Below are positions 1 through 6,275 of a stretch of DNA of 6,560 bases, one piece after another; position 1 is the first letter of the stretch; each line of letters begins with the position of its first letter. The stretch comes from an uncultured Burkholderiales bacterium (GTDB lineage: Bacteria; Pseudomonadota; Gammaproteobacteria; Burkholderiales; Burkholderiaceae_E): positions 1-6,560 of the forward strand of contig CAIXXI010000031.1 of assembly GCA_903923345.1 (NCBI GenBank). The letters run 5' to 3'. The translations under genes and the position numbers were made by a program. The notes under the pieces are model-generated. The model made no database searches. It was not told the origin of the DNA and saw only the letters and a program-made list of their open reading frames with translations.

Positions 1-842
1 TCGATCAGGATGGTGTTGGCCCGCGCCAGCGCATCGAACAACTCGGCCATCCAGTCATGCGGCTCGATCTGGATGGTCCAAGGATTGAAGGACAGGCCCA
101 GCGGGCCTTCGACCACGCCGCGCGAAAAGGCCTCCCAGTCGATCTCGGGATAGGCGGACAGATGCGCATTGAAGTTGCCGACCGCTCCGTTCATCTTGGC
201 CTGTGCCTGCACGGAGGCGATGCGCTCACGGGCGATTTTCAGGCGCGCCACCACGTTGGCAAGCTCCTTGCCCAGCGTGGTCGGTGTCGCGGGCTGACCA
301 TGAGTGCGCGAAAGCATCGGGCGCTCGGCCTGCGCGTGCGCCATTGCACGCAGCTTTGCGATCACCGCATCGAGCGCAGGCAACAGCACAGTGTCGCGCG
401 CAGCGCTCAGCATCAGCGCATGCGAGGTGTTGTTGATGTCTTCGGAAGTGCAGGCGAAATGGATGAACTCGGCCGCCGGTTCGAGTTGCGGGTCGCCCTT
501 CACACACTCCTTCAGGAAATACTCAACCGCCTTGACGTCATGGTTGGTGACCGCCTCGATCGCCTTGACCCGGGCTGCCTGCTCGGCGCCAAACCCTGAA
601 ACGATCGAGCGCAAACGAGCTCGCGCCGCTTCGTCGAAACGGGGCAATTCGGGTAAGCCGAGGTCGGCCAGGGCGATCAGCCATTCGATCTCGACCTGCA
701 CGCGATGGCGCACGAAGGCCGCCTCGGACAGCAGCGAGCGCAGGGCGGCCACCTTGCCGGCATAACGGCCATCGAGCGGTGAAAGGGCGTCGAGCGCAAA
801 AGCGGCCGACCCGGAATCGGTACGGGAAGAAGAGGCGTTCAT
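1..842 (-). CDS. purB: Adenylosuccinate lyase, N-terminal 280 residues (cut by window edge)
   Basis: Encodes adenylosuccinate lyase, a cytosolic homotetramer of the fumarase/aspartase superfamily. It removes fumarate from SAICAR in de novo purine synthesis and from adenylosuccinate on the way to AMP. The translation closely follows E. coli PurB: SPLDGRY at residues 21-27, TNHDVKAVEYFLKE at about 99-112, TSEDINN at 132-138, and SRTHGQPATP at 178-187. His181 of that last motif matches the catalytic His171 of E. coli PurB. IEPHDWMAELFD lies at 259-270. Compared with E. coli, the protein has about 15 extra N-terminal residues rich in Ser and Ala. The start at 842 is the first in-frame ATG; an ATG at 870 is out of frame. 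No good Shine-Dalgarno sequence precedes it. The frame is open to base 1; the signature loop with the catalytic serine and the C-terminus lie outside the window. It is divergent from the GST gene. The family call is very secure. Confidence 0.97.
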   Translation of the reverse strand, partial: MNASSSRTDSGSAAFALDALSPLDGRYAGKVAALRSLLSEAAFVRHRVQVEIEWLIALADLGLPELPRFDEAARARLRSIVSGFGAEQAARVKAIEAVTNHDVKAVEYFLKECVKGDPQLEPAAEFIHFACTSEDINNTSHALMLSAARDTVLLPALDAVIAKLRAMAHAQAERPMLSRTHGQPATPTTLGKELANVVARLKIARERIASVQAQAKMNGAVGNFNAHLSAYPEIDWEAFSRGVVEGPLGLSFNPWTIQIEPHDWMAELFDALARANTILI

Positions 843-850
843 GGGCGCAG

Positions 851-856
851 ATGATA
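851..856 (-). promoter_or_regulatory. Possible -10 element of purB (TATCAT)
   Basis: On the minus strand TATCAT (5 of 6 to TATAAT) ends 8 bases before the purB ATG. No convincing -35 hexamer is seen 16-18 bases upstream. If used, transcription would start at or within a couple of bases of the ATG, giving a leaderless or nearly leaderless mRNA. This would fit the lack of a Shine-Dalgarno sequence. It may also be a chance match. Confidence 0.3.
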
Positions 857-933
857 GCGCCGCAACCCATCAGCGGCGTGCGCGACACTCACTCGCCCGG
901 GCAGGGGGTGGATGACCGAAAGAAGCTTTGCGA

Positions 934-939
934 TATATT
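934..939 (+). promoter_or_regulatory. Possible -10 element of the GST gene (TATATT)
   Basis: TATATT (5 of 6 to TATAAT) lies in a locally AT-richer patch. It would place a transcription start near 946, about 26 bases before the preferred GST ATG at 972 and downstream of the alternative ATG at 912. No good -35 hexamer is visible. It weakly supports the shorter GST reading. Confidence 0.3.
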
Positions 940-971
940 CGACGCCTGATCGATCCACCGGCTTCGCGACG

Positions 972-1586
972 ATGAAATTACTCGGCTCTGACACCAGTCC
1001 CTATGTGCGCAAGGTTCGCGTGGTGCTGGCAGAAAAGAAGATCGATTACCAATACATCCGAGAGGATGTGTTTTCACCGACCAGCACGGTCCCTGATTCC
1101 AACCCTCTGGGCAAGGTGCCGGTGCTGGTCACCGATGATGGCGCAGCGGTCTTTGATTCGCGGGTCATCGTGGAATTCCTGGACACAGTCAGCCCGATCA
1201 GCCGACTGATCCCGCCCTCGGGTCGCTCGCGGGTCGAGGTGCGCTGCTGGGAAGCCCTGGCCGACGGGCTGCTGGATGCCGCGCTGCTGATCCGCATGGA
1301 GCAGACCCAGCGCCCTGAAAACCTGCGCAGTGCCAGCTGGGTCGCCCGACAGAACGGCAAAATTGACTCGGCCCTCGCTGCGATATCGAACGGGCTCGCC
1401 GACAAGCCCTACTGCGCCGAAGGCAAATACACGCTGGCCGACATCGCTGTCGGCTGTGCACTCGGTTATCTCGATTTCCGCTTTGCCGAAATCGACTGGC
1501 GTGCGCGCCACGCCAACCTGGCACGCCATGCTGAAAAGCTGTTTGCGCGTCAGACCTTCATCGACACCGCGCCGCCCGCCGCCTGA
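972..1586 (+). CDS. Glutathione S-transferase family protein, YibF-like
   Basis: A 204-residue soluble protein with the two-domain GST fold. The N-terminal thioredoxin-like domain (about 1-75) opens with MKLLGSDTSPYVRKVRV, which aligns with E. coli YibF. Ser9 sits where the thiol-activating residue is expected. It continues with NPLGKVPVLV (44-53), holding the cis-proline loop, and FDSR (61-64), whose Asp-Ser would hold the glutathione gamma-glutamyl group. The helical C-terminal domain has EALADGLLDA (94-103), the TLAD N-capping motif at 154-157, and a YibF-like end (FIDTAPPAA against FARTEPPKA). The natural substrate is unknown. An in-frame ATG at 912 would add 20 residues and has AGGGGG only 3 bases upstream. 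I chose 972 because the GST fold and the YibF start match there, although its own ribosome site is weak. It is divergent from purB and convergent with the next gene, stop against stop. Confidence 0.9.
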   Translation: MKLLGSDTSPYVRKVRVVLAEKKIDYQYIREDVFSPTSTVPDSNPLGKVPVLVTDDGAAVFDSRVIVEFLDTVSPISRLIPPSGRSRVEVRCWEALADGLLDAALLIRMEQTQRPENLRSASWVARQNGKIDSALAAISNGLADKPYCAEGKYTLADIAVGCALGYLDFRFAEIDWRARHANLARHAEKLFARQTFIDTAPPAA

Positions 1587-3188
1587 TCAGACCGGGGCGA
1601 AGGAATCCGCCCGGGCCATCTCCCAGTAGCGGCCATAGACCGGCCACCTAGACAGATCCCCTTCCAGGAGTGCGCCCGGGCGCATGGGCGGATAGATCGT
1701 CGAGAGCAGGCGGATTTCGCTGCGGGTGACCCGCCGCACGATGTGCTCGCGGCTGAATTGCGAAGGATGCGTCAGTCCGGTCGCGGCCACGAATTCAGCC
1801 AGTGCCTTAAGCGTGTTGTCGTGAAAGTGGAAAACCCGATCGGCCTTGTCTGGCACCACCAGTGCACGCTGACGCACCGGATCCTGGGTGGTCACGCCGG
1901 TGGGGCAGCGCCCGGTGTGGCAATTCATGGCCTGGATGCAGCCGACCGCAAACATGAAGCCCCGAGCGCTGTTGCACCAGTCTGCGCCCAGTGCCATCGT
2001 GCGGGCGATATCGAAGGCCGTGGTGATCTTGCCGGCTGCGCCGATCTTGATGCGGTCGCGCAGACCGATGCCGACCAGCGTGTCATGGACCAGCATCAGC
2101 GACTCACGCATCGGTGCGCCCATCCGATCCACGAACTCGGCCGGCGCCGCACCGGTGCCGCCTTCCTTGCCATCGATCACGATGAAGTCGGGCGTGATGC
2201 CGGTGACCTGCATCGCCTTGGCCACCGCGAACCACTCCCAGGCATGGCCGATTGCCAGCTTGAAGCCGGTCGGCTTGCCGCCTGAGAGTTCCCGCAGGCG
2301 GGCGACAAATTCAAGCAGGCCGATCGGCGTGGAGAAGGCCGAATGCGAAGCGGGCGAGATGCAATCTGTCCAGGGTGGCACGCCGCGGGCCTGAGCAATT
2401 TCCGGTGTGACCTTGGGCCCCGGCAGCACGCCGCCATGGCCCGGCTTGGCGCCTTGCGAGAGCTTGATCTCGATCATCTTCACCTGCGGGTCCAGCGCAT
2501 TTTCGATGAAGCGGGCTTCGTCGAAACCGCCGCTGTCATTGCGGCAGCCAAAGTAGCCTGAGCCGATCTCCCAGATCAGGTCACCGCCCGCTTCACGGTG
2601 ATAGGCCGAGATCGACCCCTCGCCGGTGTCATGGGCGAAGCCGCCCCGCTTGGCCCCCTGGTTGAGCGCGCGGATCGCATTGGCCGACAAGGACCCGAAG
2701 CTCATCGCCGAAATATTGAAGATGGAGGCGCTGTAGGGCTGACGGCAGTCCGGGCCGCCGATCGACACCCGAAAATCATGAGACGCCTCAGGCGCCGGAA
2801 CCATCGCATGGTTGATCCACTCGTAGCCGGCTTCGTAGATGTCGATCTGCGTGCCAAAGGGGCGCTTGTCGAGTTGCTGTTTGGCCCGCTGATACACGAT
2901 GGCCCGCTGATTGCGTGAAAACGGCACCGCCTCGGTGTCCGACTCGATCAGGTACTGGCGGATTTCAGGGCGAATTTCTTCGAACAGAAAGCGAAAATGG
3001 CCTGCGATCGGATAGTTGCGCAAGATGGCGTGCCGGGTCTGCAGCACATCATGGATGCCCAGGATCGACAGCGCTGCAGCCAGCACCCACCAGGCCGCAC
3101 TCAGATAGCCGCCAGCCCAGGCCCACAACAGCACGGCTGTCAGCGTCAGCGCAATAAACAGGGTTGCAAATCGCGAGTGGGTGCCCAT
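1587..3188 (-). CDS. Membrane-anchored FMN-binding glutamate synthase family protein
   Basis: A 533-residue protein built around the FMN-binding synthase domain of glutamate synthase large subunit (Glu_synthase family). There is no glutaminase domain and no neighbouring small-subunit gene, so it is probably not ordinary GOGAT and its substrate is unknown. Residues about 8-48 form one or two hydrophobic segments, which suggests membrane anchoring. Synthase-domain marks are FNISAMSFGSLS (157-168), KLSQGAKPGHGG (242-253), IDGKEGGTGAAP (338-349) and GAAGKITTAFDIA (383-395). Cys417, Cys423 and Cys428 keep the C-x5-C-x4-C spacing of the glutamate synthase 3Fe-4S cluster, followed by PTGVTTQ. The start at 3188 follows GGAG at 3196-3199 with 7 bases between and puts the hydrophobic segment at the N-terminus. 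The same frame stays open for 184 codons upstream inside mnmA, but those codons are not protein-like. The gene lies 109 bases after mnmA on the same strand. Confidence 0.9.
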   Translation of the reverse strand: MGTHSRFATLFIALTLTAVLLWAWAGGYLSAAWWVLAAALSILGIHDVLQTRHAILRNYPIAGHFRFLFEEIRPEIRQYLIESDTEAVPFSRNQRAIVYQRAKQQLDKRPFGTQIDIYEAGYEWINHAMVPAPEASHDFRVSIGGPDCRQPYSASIFNISAMSFGSLSANAIRALNQGAKRGGFAHDTGEGSISAYHREAGGDLIWEIGSGYFGCRNDSGGFDEARFIENALDPQVKMIEIKLSQGAKPGHGGVLPGPKVTPEIAQARGVPPWTDCISPASHSAFSTPIGLLEFVARLRELSGGKPTGFKLAIGHAWEWFAVAKAMQVTGITPDFIVIDGKEGGTGAAPAEFVDRMGAPMRESLMLVHDTLVGIGLRDRIKIGAAGKITTAFDIARTMALGADWCNSARGFMFAVGCIQAMNCHTGRCPTGVTTQDPVRQRALVVPDKADRVFHFHDNTLKALAEFVAATGLTHPSQFSREHIVRRVTRSEIRLLSTIYPPMRPGALLEGDLSRWPVYGRYWEMARADSFAPV

Positions 3189-3195
3189 CAAGGTG

Positions 3196-3199
3196 CTCC
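3196..3199 (-). promoter_or_regulatory. Ribosome binding site (GGAG) of the glutamate-synthase-like gene
   Basis: On the minus strand GGAG lies 7 bases before the ATG at 3188. It fixes the start in a frame that remains open far upstream, and it excludes the overlapping mnmA region from the protein. Confidence 0.7.
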
Positions 3200-3230
3200 G
3201 CAGGTGATGCCCATCAGGGCCGGCGCGCGC

Positions 3231-3236
3231 AGTGTA
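3231..3236 (-). promoter_or_regulatory. Weak -10-like hexamer (TACACT) before the glutamate-synthase-like gene
   Basis: Minus-strand TACACT matches TATAAT at 4 of 6 positions and would give a leader of roughly 35-40 bases. No matching -35 is clear. It lies between the hairpin after mnmA and the start at 3188, which is where a separate promoter would be expected if the hairpin ends the mnmA transcript. Confidence 0.2.
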
Positions 3237-3272
3237 GCGGAGGCCAGACGACATCCATGCGGCAGGCCAGTC

Positions 3273-3291
3273 GTGGCCGTTGAACGGCCAC
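3273..3291 (-). terminator. Perfect 9-bp inverted repeat just after mnmA, possible terminator or mRNA end hairpin
   Basis: GTGGCCGTT and AACGGCCAC flank a single base, so the transcript can fold into a 7-bp GC-rich stem with a 5-base loop. It begins 6 bases after the mnmA stop codon. No T-run follows on the minus strand, so it does not look like a classic intrinsic terminator. It could act as an attenuating or 3'-protecting hairpin between mnmA and the next gene, or aid factor-dependent termination. It may also be a protein-binding palindrome. Confidence 0.4.
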
Positions 3292-3297
3292 CGCGAG

Positions 3298-4446
3298 CTA
3301 AGTGCGCGAGGCCGCTTCGAGTTCGGCGACGGCCACGGTGGAAGACTCGATGACACCACCGCCCAGACAGACCTCGCCGTCGTAGAGCACCGCCGATTGC
3401 CCCGGCGTGACCGCCCATTGAGCCTGCTCGAATTCCAGTTCGAAGGCGCCAGCACTGCTCGGATCGGGCCGCAGTGCGCAGGGTGCATCCGCCTGGCGAT
3501 AGCGGGTCTTCGCACCCAGCGCCCGACCGCCCTGGGGCGGATGCCCCGCGATCCAGTGCACATCGGTCGCGTGCAACTGATTCGACGCCAGCCAAGGATG
3601 GTCATGGCCTTGCACGATGTGCAAGGTGTTGGTCGACATGTCCTTGCGCGCGACATACCAGGCCTGGCCGCTGCCAGCCTTCTGACCGCCCACACCAACC
3701 CCCTTGCGCTGACCCAGGGTGTAGAACGCCAGCCCGACATGTTCGCCGACCACCCGGCCTGAGTCGGTGAGGATCGGGCCGGGCGCGGTGGGCAGATAGC
3801 GATTCAGAAACTCGCGAAACGGCCGCTCGCCGATGAAGCAGATCCCGGTCGAATCCTTCTTCGCATGATTGGGCAGACCGATGCGGCGGGCGATCTCACG
3901 CACTTCGGACTTCGGCAACTCGCCCACCGGAAACACCGTCCGGGCCAACTGCGCCTGATCGAGCCGATGCAGGAAGTAGCTCTGGTCCTTGGTGGCATCG
4001 AGGCCACGCAGCAATTCATGGCGCAGCCCGCCCGGCCTCGAGGCATCTTCGATCGAGCGGACCCGGGCGTAGTGGCCAGTGGCGATGCATTGCGCACCCA
4101 TGCGCAGGGCGTGATCGAGAAAGGCCTTGAACTTGATCTCGGCATTGCACAGCACATCCGGGTTCGGTGTGCGCCCGGCCGAGTATTCGCGCAGGAATTC
4201 TGCGAAAACCCGGTCGCGGTATTCGGCTGCAAAATTGACCGCCTCGATCTCGATGCCCAACAGATCCGCCACGCTGGCCGCATCGATCCAGTCCTGACGG
4301 GTCGAGCAATAGTCGGAATCGTCGTCGTCTTCCCAGTTCTTCATGAACAGGCCGACCACCTCCCAGCCCTGCTCCTTGAGCAGCCAGGCCGACACCGCGG
4401 AATCGACCCCGCCCGACAGCCCGACCACCACGCGCGAGCGACTCAT
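3298..4446 (-). CDS. mnmA: tRNA-specific 2-thiouridylase MnmA
   Basis: Cytosolic ATP-dependent enzyme that puts sulfur on C2 of the wobble uridine (U34) of Lys, Glu and Gln tRNAs. It takes sulfur from a persulfide relay (the Tus proteins in E. coli). At 382 residues it is slightly longer than E. coli MnmA (368) and co-linear with it. Seen in order: PP-loop SGGVDS (11-16) in the adenylating domain; FMKNWEDDDDSDYC (34-47); AGRTPNPDVLCN (90-101) with the nucleophile Cys100; IKFKAFLDHA (104-113); ATGHYAR (122-128); KDQSYFLHRL (153-162); DSTGICFIGER (198-208) with the second catalytic Cys203; TLGQRKG (243-249); KTRYRQ (313-318); and TPGQSAVLYDGEVCLGGG (347-364). All expected active residues are present. 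The start codon overlaps the upstream nudJ stop as ATGA and has only a poor ribosome site, so translation is probably coupled. Very secure. Confidence 0.98.
   Translation of the reverse strand: MSRSRVVVGLSGGVDSAVSAWLLKEQGWEVVGLFMKNWEDDDDSDYCSTRQDWIDAASVADLLGIEIEAVNFAAEYRDRVFAEFLREYSAGRTPNPDVLCNAEIKFKAFLDHALRMGAQCIATGHYARVRSIEDASRPGGLRHELLRGLDATKDQSYFLHRLDQAQLARTVFPVGELPKSEVREIARRIGLPNHAKKDSTGICFIGERPFREFLNRYLPTAPGPILTDSGRVVGEHVGLAFYTLGQRKGVGVGGQKAGSGQAWYVARKDMSTNTLHIVQGHDHPWLASNQLHATDVHWIAGHPPQGGRALGAKTRYRQADAPCALRPDPSSAGAFELEFEQAQWAVTPGQSAVLYDGEVCLGGGVIESSTVAVAELEAASRT
4443..4446 (-). other. ATGA start/stop overlap joining nudJ and mnmA
   Basis: On the minus strand the four bases ATGA hold the mnmA start codon and the nudJ TGA stop. 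Such an overlap usually means one transcript and translational coupling, which fits the weak ribosome site before mnmA. Confidence 0.85.
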
Positions 4447-4961
4447 GTGCTGGCGTCCGGATCGGGCAGCCGATCGCGGCGCTCGCCGGGGGCCAGCGCG
4501 CTCGGATGCGTCCAGAACAGTTCGAGCGGAAACCGGCGCGCGGCAACGAAGTCCAGCACCGTGCGCTCCACCAGCGGGCTGCGATGCCGATGCGGCACGG
4601 CGAGAATCTCGTCCGGGCTCATCCAGAACGCCCGCACGATGCCGCGATCCAGTGGCCGACCGGCATCATGCGTCAGCGCCCGGCACACGATGGCGTGGCG
4701 CAGGTAGGTGACATCGATGCCGCGGGCTTCATCCAGCGTGCGCGACAGATACAGGCCCTGAATTGCAATGGGCTCGACCGTCCATCCGCTTTCCTCGAGC
4801 GCCTCCCGAACCACCGCCTGTTCGAGCGATTCACCCGGATCCAGGTGGCCGGCGGGCTGGTTGATCCGCAGGCCGAAGGGCGTGTGTTCCTCGATCATGA
4901 GCAGGCGCCCGTCGCGCTCGACGACGGCCGCCACGGTCGTGTGGGGCTTCCAGTAATCCAT
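4443..4961 (-). CDS. nudJ: NudJ-type Nudix hydrolase
   Basis: A 172-residue Nudix pyrophosphohydrolase. E. coli NudJ hydrolyses nucleoside di- and triphosphates and the thiamin precursor HMP-PP; activity here is inferred from similarity and position. The Nudix box runs from Gly38 to Trp60 and fits G-x5-E-x7-RE-U-x-EE-x-G-U, so the Mg-binding glutamates are present. Other NudJ-like stretches are KPHTTVAAVVERDGRLL (5-21), NQPAGHLDPGESL (34-46), RSPLVERTV (127-135) and RFPLELFW (143-150). The last 20 residues form a charged tail beyond the E. coli length. I chose the ATG at 4961, which gives MDYWKPH as in NudJ (MFKPH). An in-frame ATG at 5012 would add 17 residues with no family resemblance and would lie upstream of the likely -10 element. 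The stop overlaps the mnmA start (ATGA), as expected for a nudJ-mnmA operon. It is divergent from pntAA. Confidence 0.93.
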   Translation of the reverse strand: MDYWKPHTTVAAVVERDGRLLMIEEHTPFGLRINQPAGHLDPGESLEQAVVREALEESGWTVEPIAIQGLYLSRTLDEARGIDVTYLRHAIVCRALTHDAGRPLDRGIVRAFWMSPDEILAVPHRHRSPLVERTVLDFVAARRFPLELFWTHPSALAPGERRDRLPDPDAST

Positions 4962-4968
4962 CCCACCG

Positions 4969-4996
4969 ATTGTATCGCCGCGATTCCTGCTGTCCC
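4969..4996 (-). promoter_or_regulatory. Probable nudJ-mnmA promoter (GGGACA, 16 bases, TACAAT)
   Basis: Minus-strand TACAAT at 4969-4974 matches TATAAT at 5 of 6 positions. GGGACA at 4991-4996 matches TTGACA at 4 of 6, with a 16-base spacer. The -10 ends only 7 bases before the nudJ ATG at 4961, so the start point would fall at or next to the ATG. The GGTGGG directly before the ATG is too close to serve as a normal Shine-Dalgarno site. Together this suggests a leaderless message, though only transcript mapping would show it. Confidence 0.45.
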
Positions 4997-5099
4997 GATT
5001 GAGACCGATCAAGGCAGCTACCTGAGCCCGACGCTAGGAATTAAGCCGACGAAAACGAAAGGCCGAGTTATGCTCGACGGTTTGCAAGCTCACCAGCCT

Positions 5100-5103
5100 G
5101 GAG
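5100..5103 (+). promoter_or_regulatory. Ribosome binding site (GGAG) of pntAA
   Basis: GGAG lies 8 bases before the ATG at 5112 and supports that start. Confidence 0.7.
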
Positions 5104-5111
5104 CCTGAACA

Positions 5112-6227
5112 ATGAAAATCGGAGTGCCAGCCGAGACGCGAGCCGCCGAGGCACGTGTGGCAGCAACCCCCGAAACCGTCAAGAAACTGGTGGCCGCCCG
5201 TCATGAGGTGGTCGTGCAGTCGGGTGCGGGTGTGGGCGCCAGTGTTCCGGATGCGGCCTATGAAGCCGCCGGAGCCGTCATTGCCGACGCCGCATCAGCC
5301 TTCGCAGCCGATCTGGTCCTGAAGGTTCGCCGCCCCTCACCCGAGGAACTGGCCCTGATCAGACCGGGCGCTGCGGTGGTCGGGATGATGGAGCCCTTTG
5401 ATCGGGCCGGTCTCGAGCAGCTCGCCGCGGCCAAGGCCACCGCCTTTGCCCTGGAAGCCGCACCGCGCACCACCCGTGCGCAGAGCATGGATGTGCTCTC
5501 GTCACAGGCCAACATCGCCGGCTACAAGGCGGTGATGATCGCGGCCAGCACCTACCAGCGCTTCATGCCGATGCTGATGACCGCTGCCGGCACGGTGAAA
5601 GCGGCCAGGGTCGTCATCCTGGGCGTGGGCGTGGCCGGTCTGCAGGCGATCGCCACGGCCAAGCGCCTGGGCGCAGTCATCGAAGCATCTGACGTGCGCC
5701 CGCCGGTCAAGGAGCAGGTCGAGTCACTGGGCGCGAAGTTCATCGATGTGCCCTACGAAACCGACGAAGAACGCGAGATCGCCAAGGGCGAGGGCGGCTA
5801 TGCCCGGCCCATGCCGGAGAGCTGGATGAAGCGCCAGGCGGCCGCGGTCGCCGAGCGCATCAAGCAGGCCGATATCGTCATCACCACGGCACTGATCCCG
5901 GGTCGCAAGGCGCCGGTGCTGGTCACTGAAGAGATGGTGAAGTCGATGAAGCCGGGCTCGGTGATCGTCGACATGGCGGTTGAGCAGGGCGGCAACTGCC
6001 CGCTGTCTGAAGCCGGTCGAACCGTCACGAAACACGGCGTGCTCCTGGTGGGCGAAACCAACCTTCCGTCGATGGTCGCAGCCGATGCCTCGGCGCTGTA
6101 CGCACGCAATGTCATCGATTTCCTGAAACTCGTGATCGACGATGCCGGCGCGCTGAAAATCGACCTCGAAGACGACATCGTCAAAGCCTGTCTGGTCACC
6201 CGCGACGGCCAGGTACTGCGCGCCTGA
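5112..6227 (+). CDS. pntAA: NAD(P)+ transhydrogenase subunit alpha part 1 (NAD(H)-binding dI)
   Basis: A 371-residue soluble component that binds NAD(H) and exchanges hydride with NADP(H) held by the beta subunit, coupled to proton entry across the inner membrane. It belongs to the alanine dehydrogenase/PNT family. It starts MKIGVPAETRAAEARVAATP with the conserved ETR and RVA-P residues. The RQD loop is intact: Arg119, Gln124 and Asp127 within PRTTRAQSMD, followed by Ser130 and SSQANIAGYKAV. The Rossmann glycine motif GVGVAG is at 171-176, and the second strand ends EASDVRP (191-197). The mobile-loop region EGGYARPMPESW (227-238) precedes TTALIPGRKAPVLV (258-271). It ends after domain I with no membrane segments, so the alpha subunit is split as in Rhodospirillum rubrum, not fused as in E. 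coli. GGAG at 5100-5103 supports the start. It is the first gene of the pnt operon; pntAB follows after 48 bases. Confidence 0.96.
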   Translation: MKIGVPAETRAAEARVAATPETVKKLVAARHEVVVQSGAGVGASVPDAAYEAAGAVIADAASAFAADLVLKVRRPSPEELALIRPGAAVVGMMEPFDRAGLEQLAAAKATAFALEAAPRTTRAQSMDVLSSQANIAGYKAVMIAASTYQRFMPMLMTAAGTVKAARVVILGVGVAGLQAIATAKRLGAVIEASDVRPPVKEQVESLGAKFIDVPYETDEEREIAKGEGGYARPMPESWMKRQAAAVAERIKQADIVITTALIPGRKAPVLVTEEMVKSMKPGSVIVDMAVEQGGNCPLSEAGRTVTKHGVLLVGETNLPSMVAADASALYARNVIDFLKLVIDDAGALKIDLEDDIVKACLVTRDGQVLRA

Positions 6228-6275
6228 TTTCGCCCCCCGGTCCGAGCACCGTCCCTACCCGCTTACCGAGACACC

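Larger units (their letters stand above)
4962..5111. other. Divergent intergenic region between nudJ and pntAA
   Basis: 150 bases that must hold the nudJ promoter (leftward) and the pnt operon promoter (rightward). The half nearer pntAA has an AT-richer patch at about 5034-5074 with TATGCT at 5069-5074 as a weak -10 candidate. TTGAGA at 4999-5004 resembles a -35 (5 of 6) but has no partner at proper spacing. I see no clear operator palindrome or riboswitch-like structure. Confidence 0.5.

Noticed and set aside
57..599. 180-codon plus-strand open frame opposite purB
   Set aside because: It is a shadow of the secure purB frame and has no family resemblance.
538..888. 116-codon minus-strand frame with an ATG at 888, overlapping the purB start
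   Set aside because: It is out of frame with purB and is Arg- and Pro-rich with no motif. The purB frame from 842 explains the region.
1743..2285. 180-codon plus-strand open frame opposite the glutamate-synthase-like gene
   Set aside because: Antisense shadow; the motif-bearing frame is on the minus strand.
3189..3740. In-frame upstream extension of the glutamate-synthase-like gene (184 codons)
   Set aside because: It lies inside the mnmA coding region in another frame of the same strand, reads as low-complexity Arg/Ser/Pro-rich sequence typical of GC-rich shadows, and is displaced by a good GGAG site before 3188.
3865..4707. 280-codon plus-strand open frame opposite mnmA and nudJ
   Set aside because: It is antisense to two secure genes, has no recognisable domain, and long antisense frames are common in GC-rich DNA.
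4506..5108. 200-codon plus-strand open frame opposite nudJ, reaching pntAA
   Set aside because: Its composition is unlike a protein and it mirrors nudJ codons on the other strand; the pnt operon promoter region overlaps its end.
6228..6275. Possible terminator between pntAA and pntAB
   Set aside because: The 48-base gap has a C-rich run but no inverted repeat followed by T residues, and the two products form one complex.
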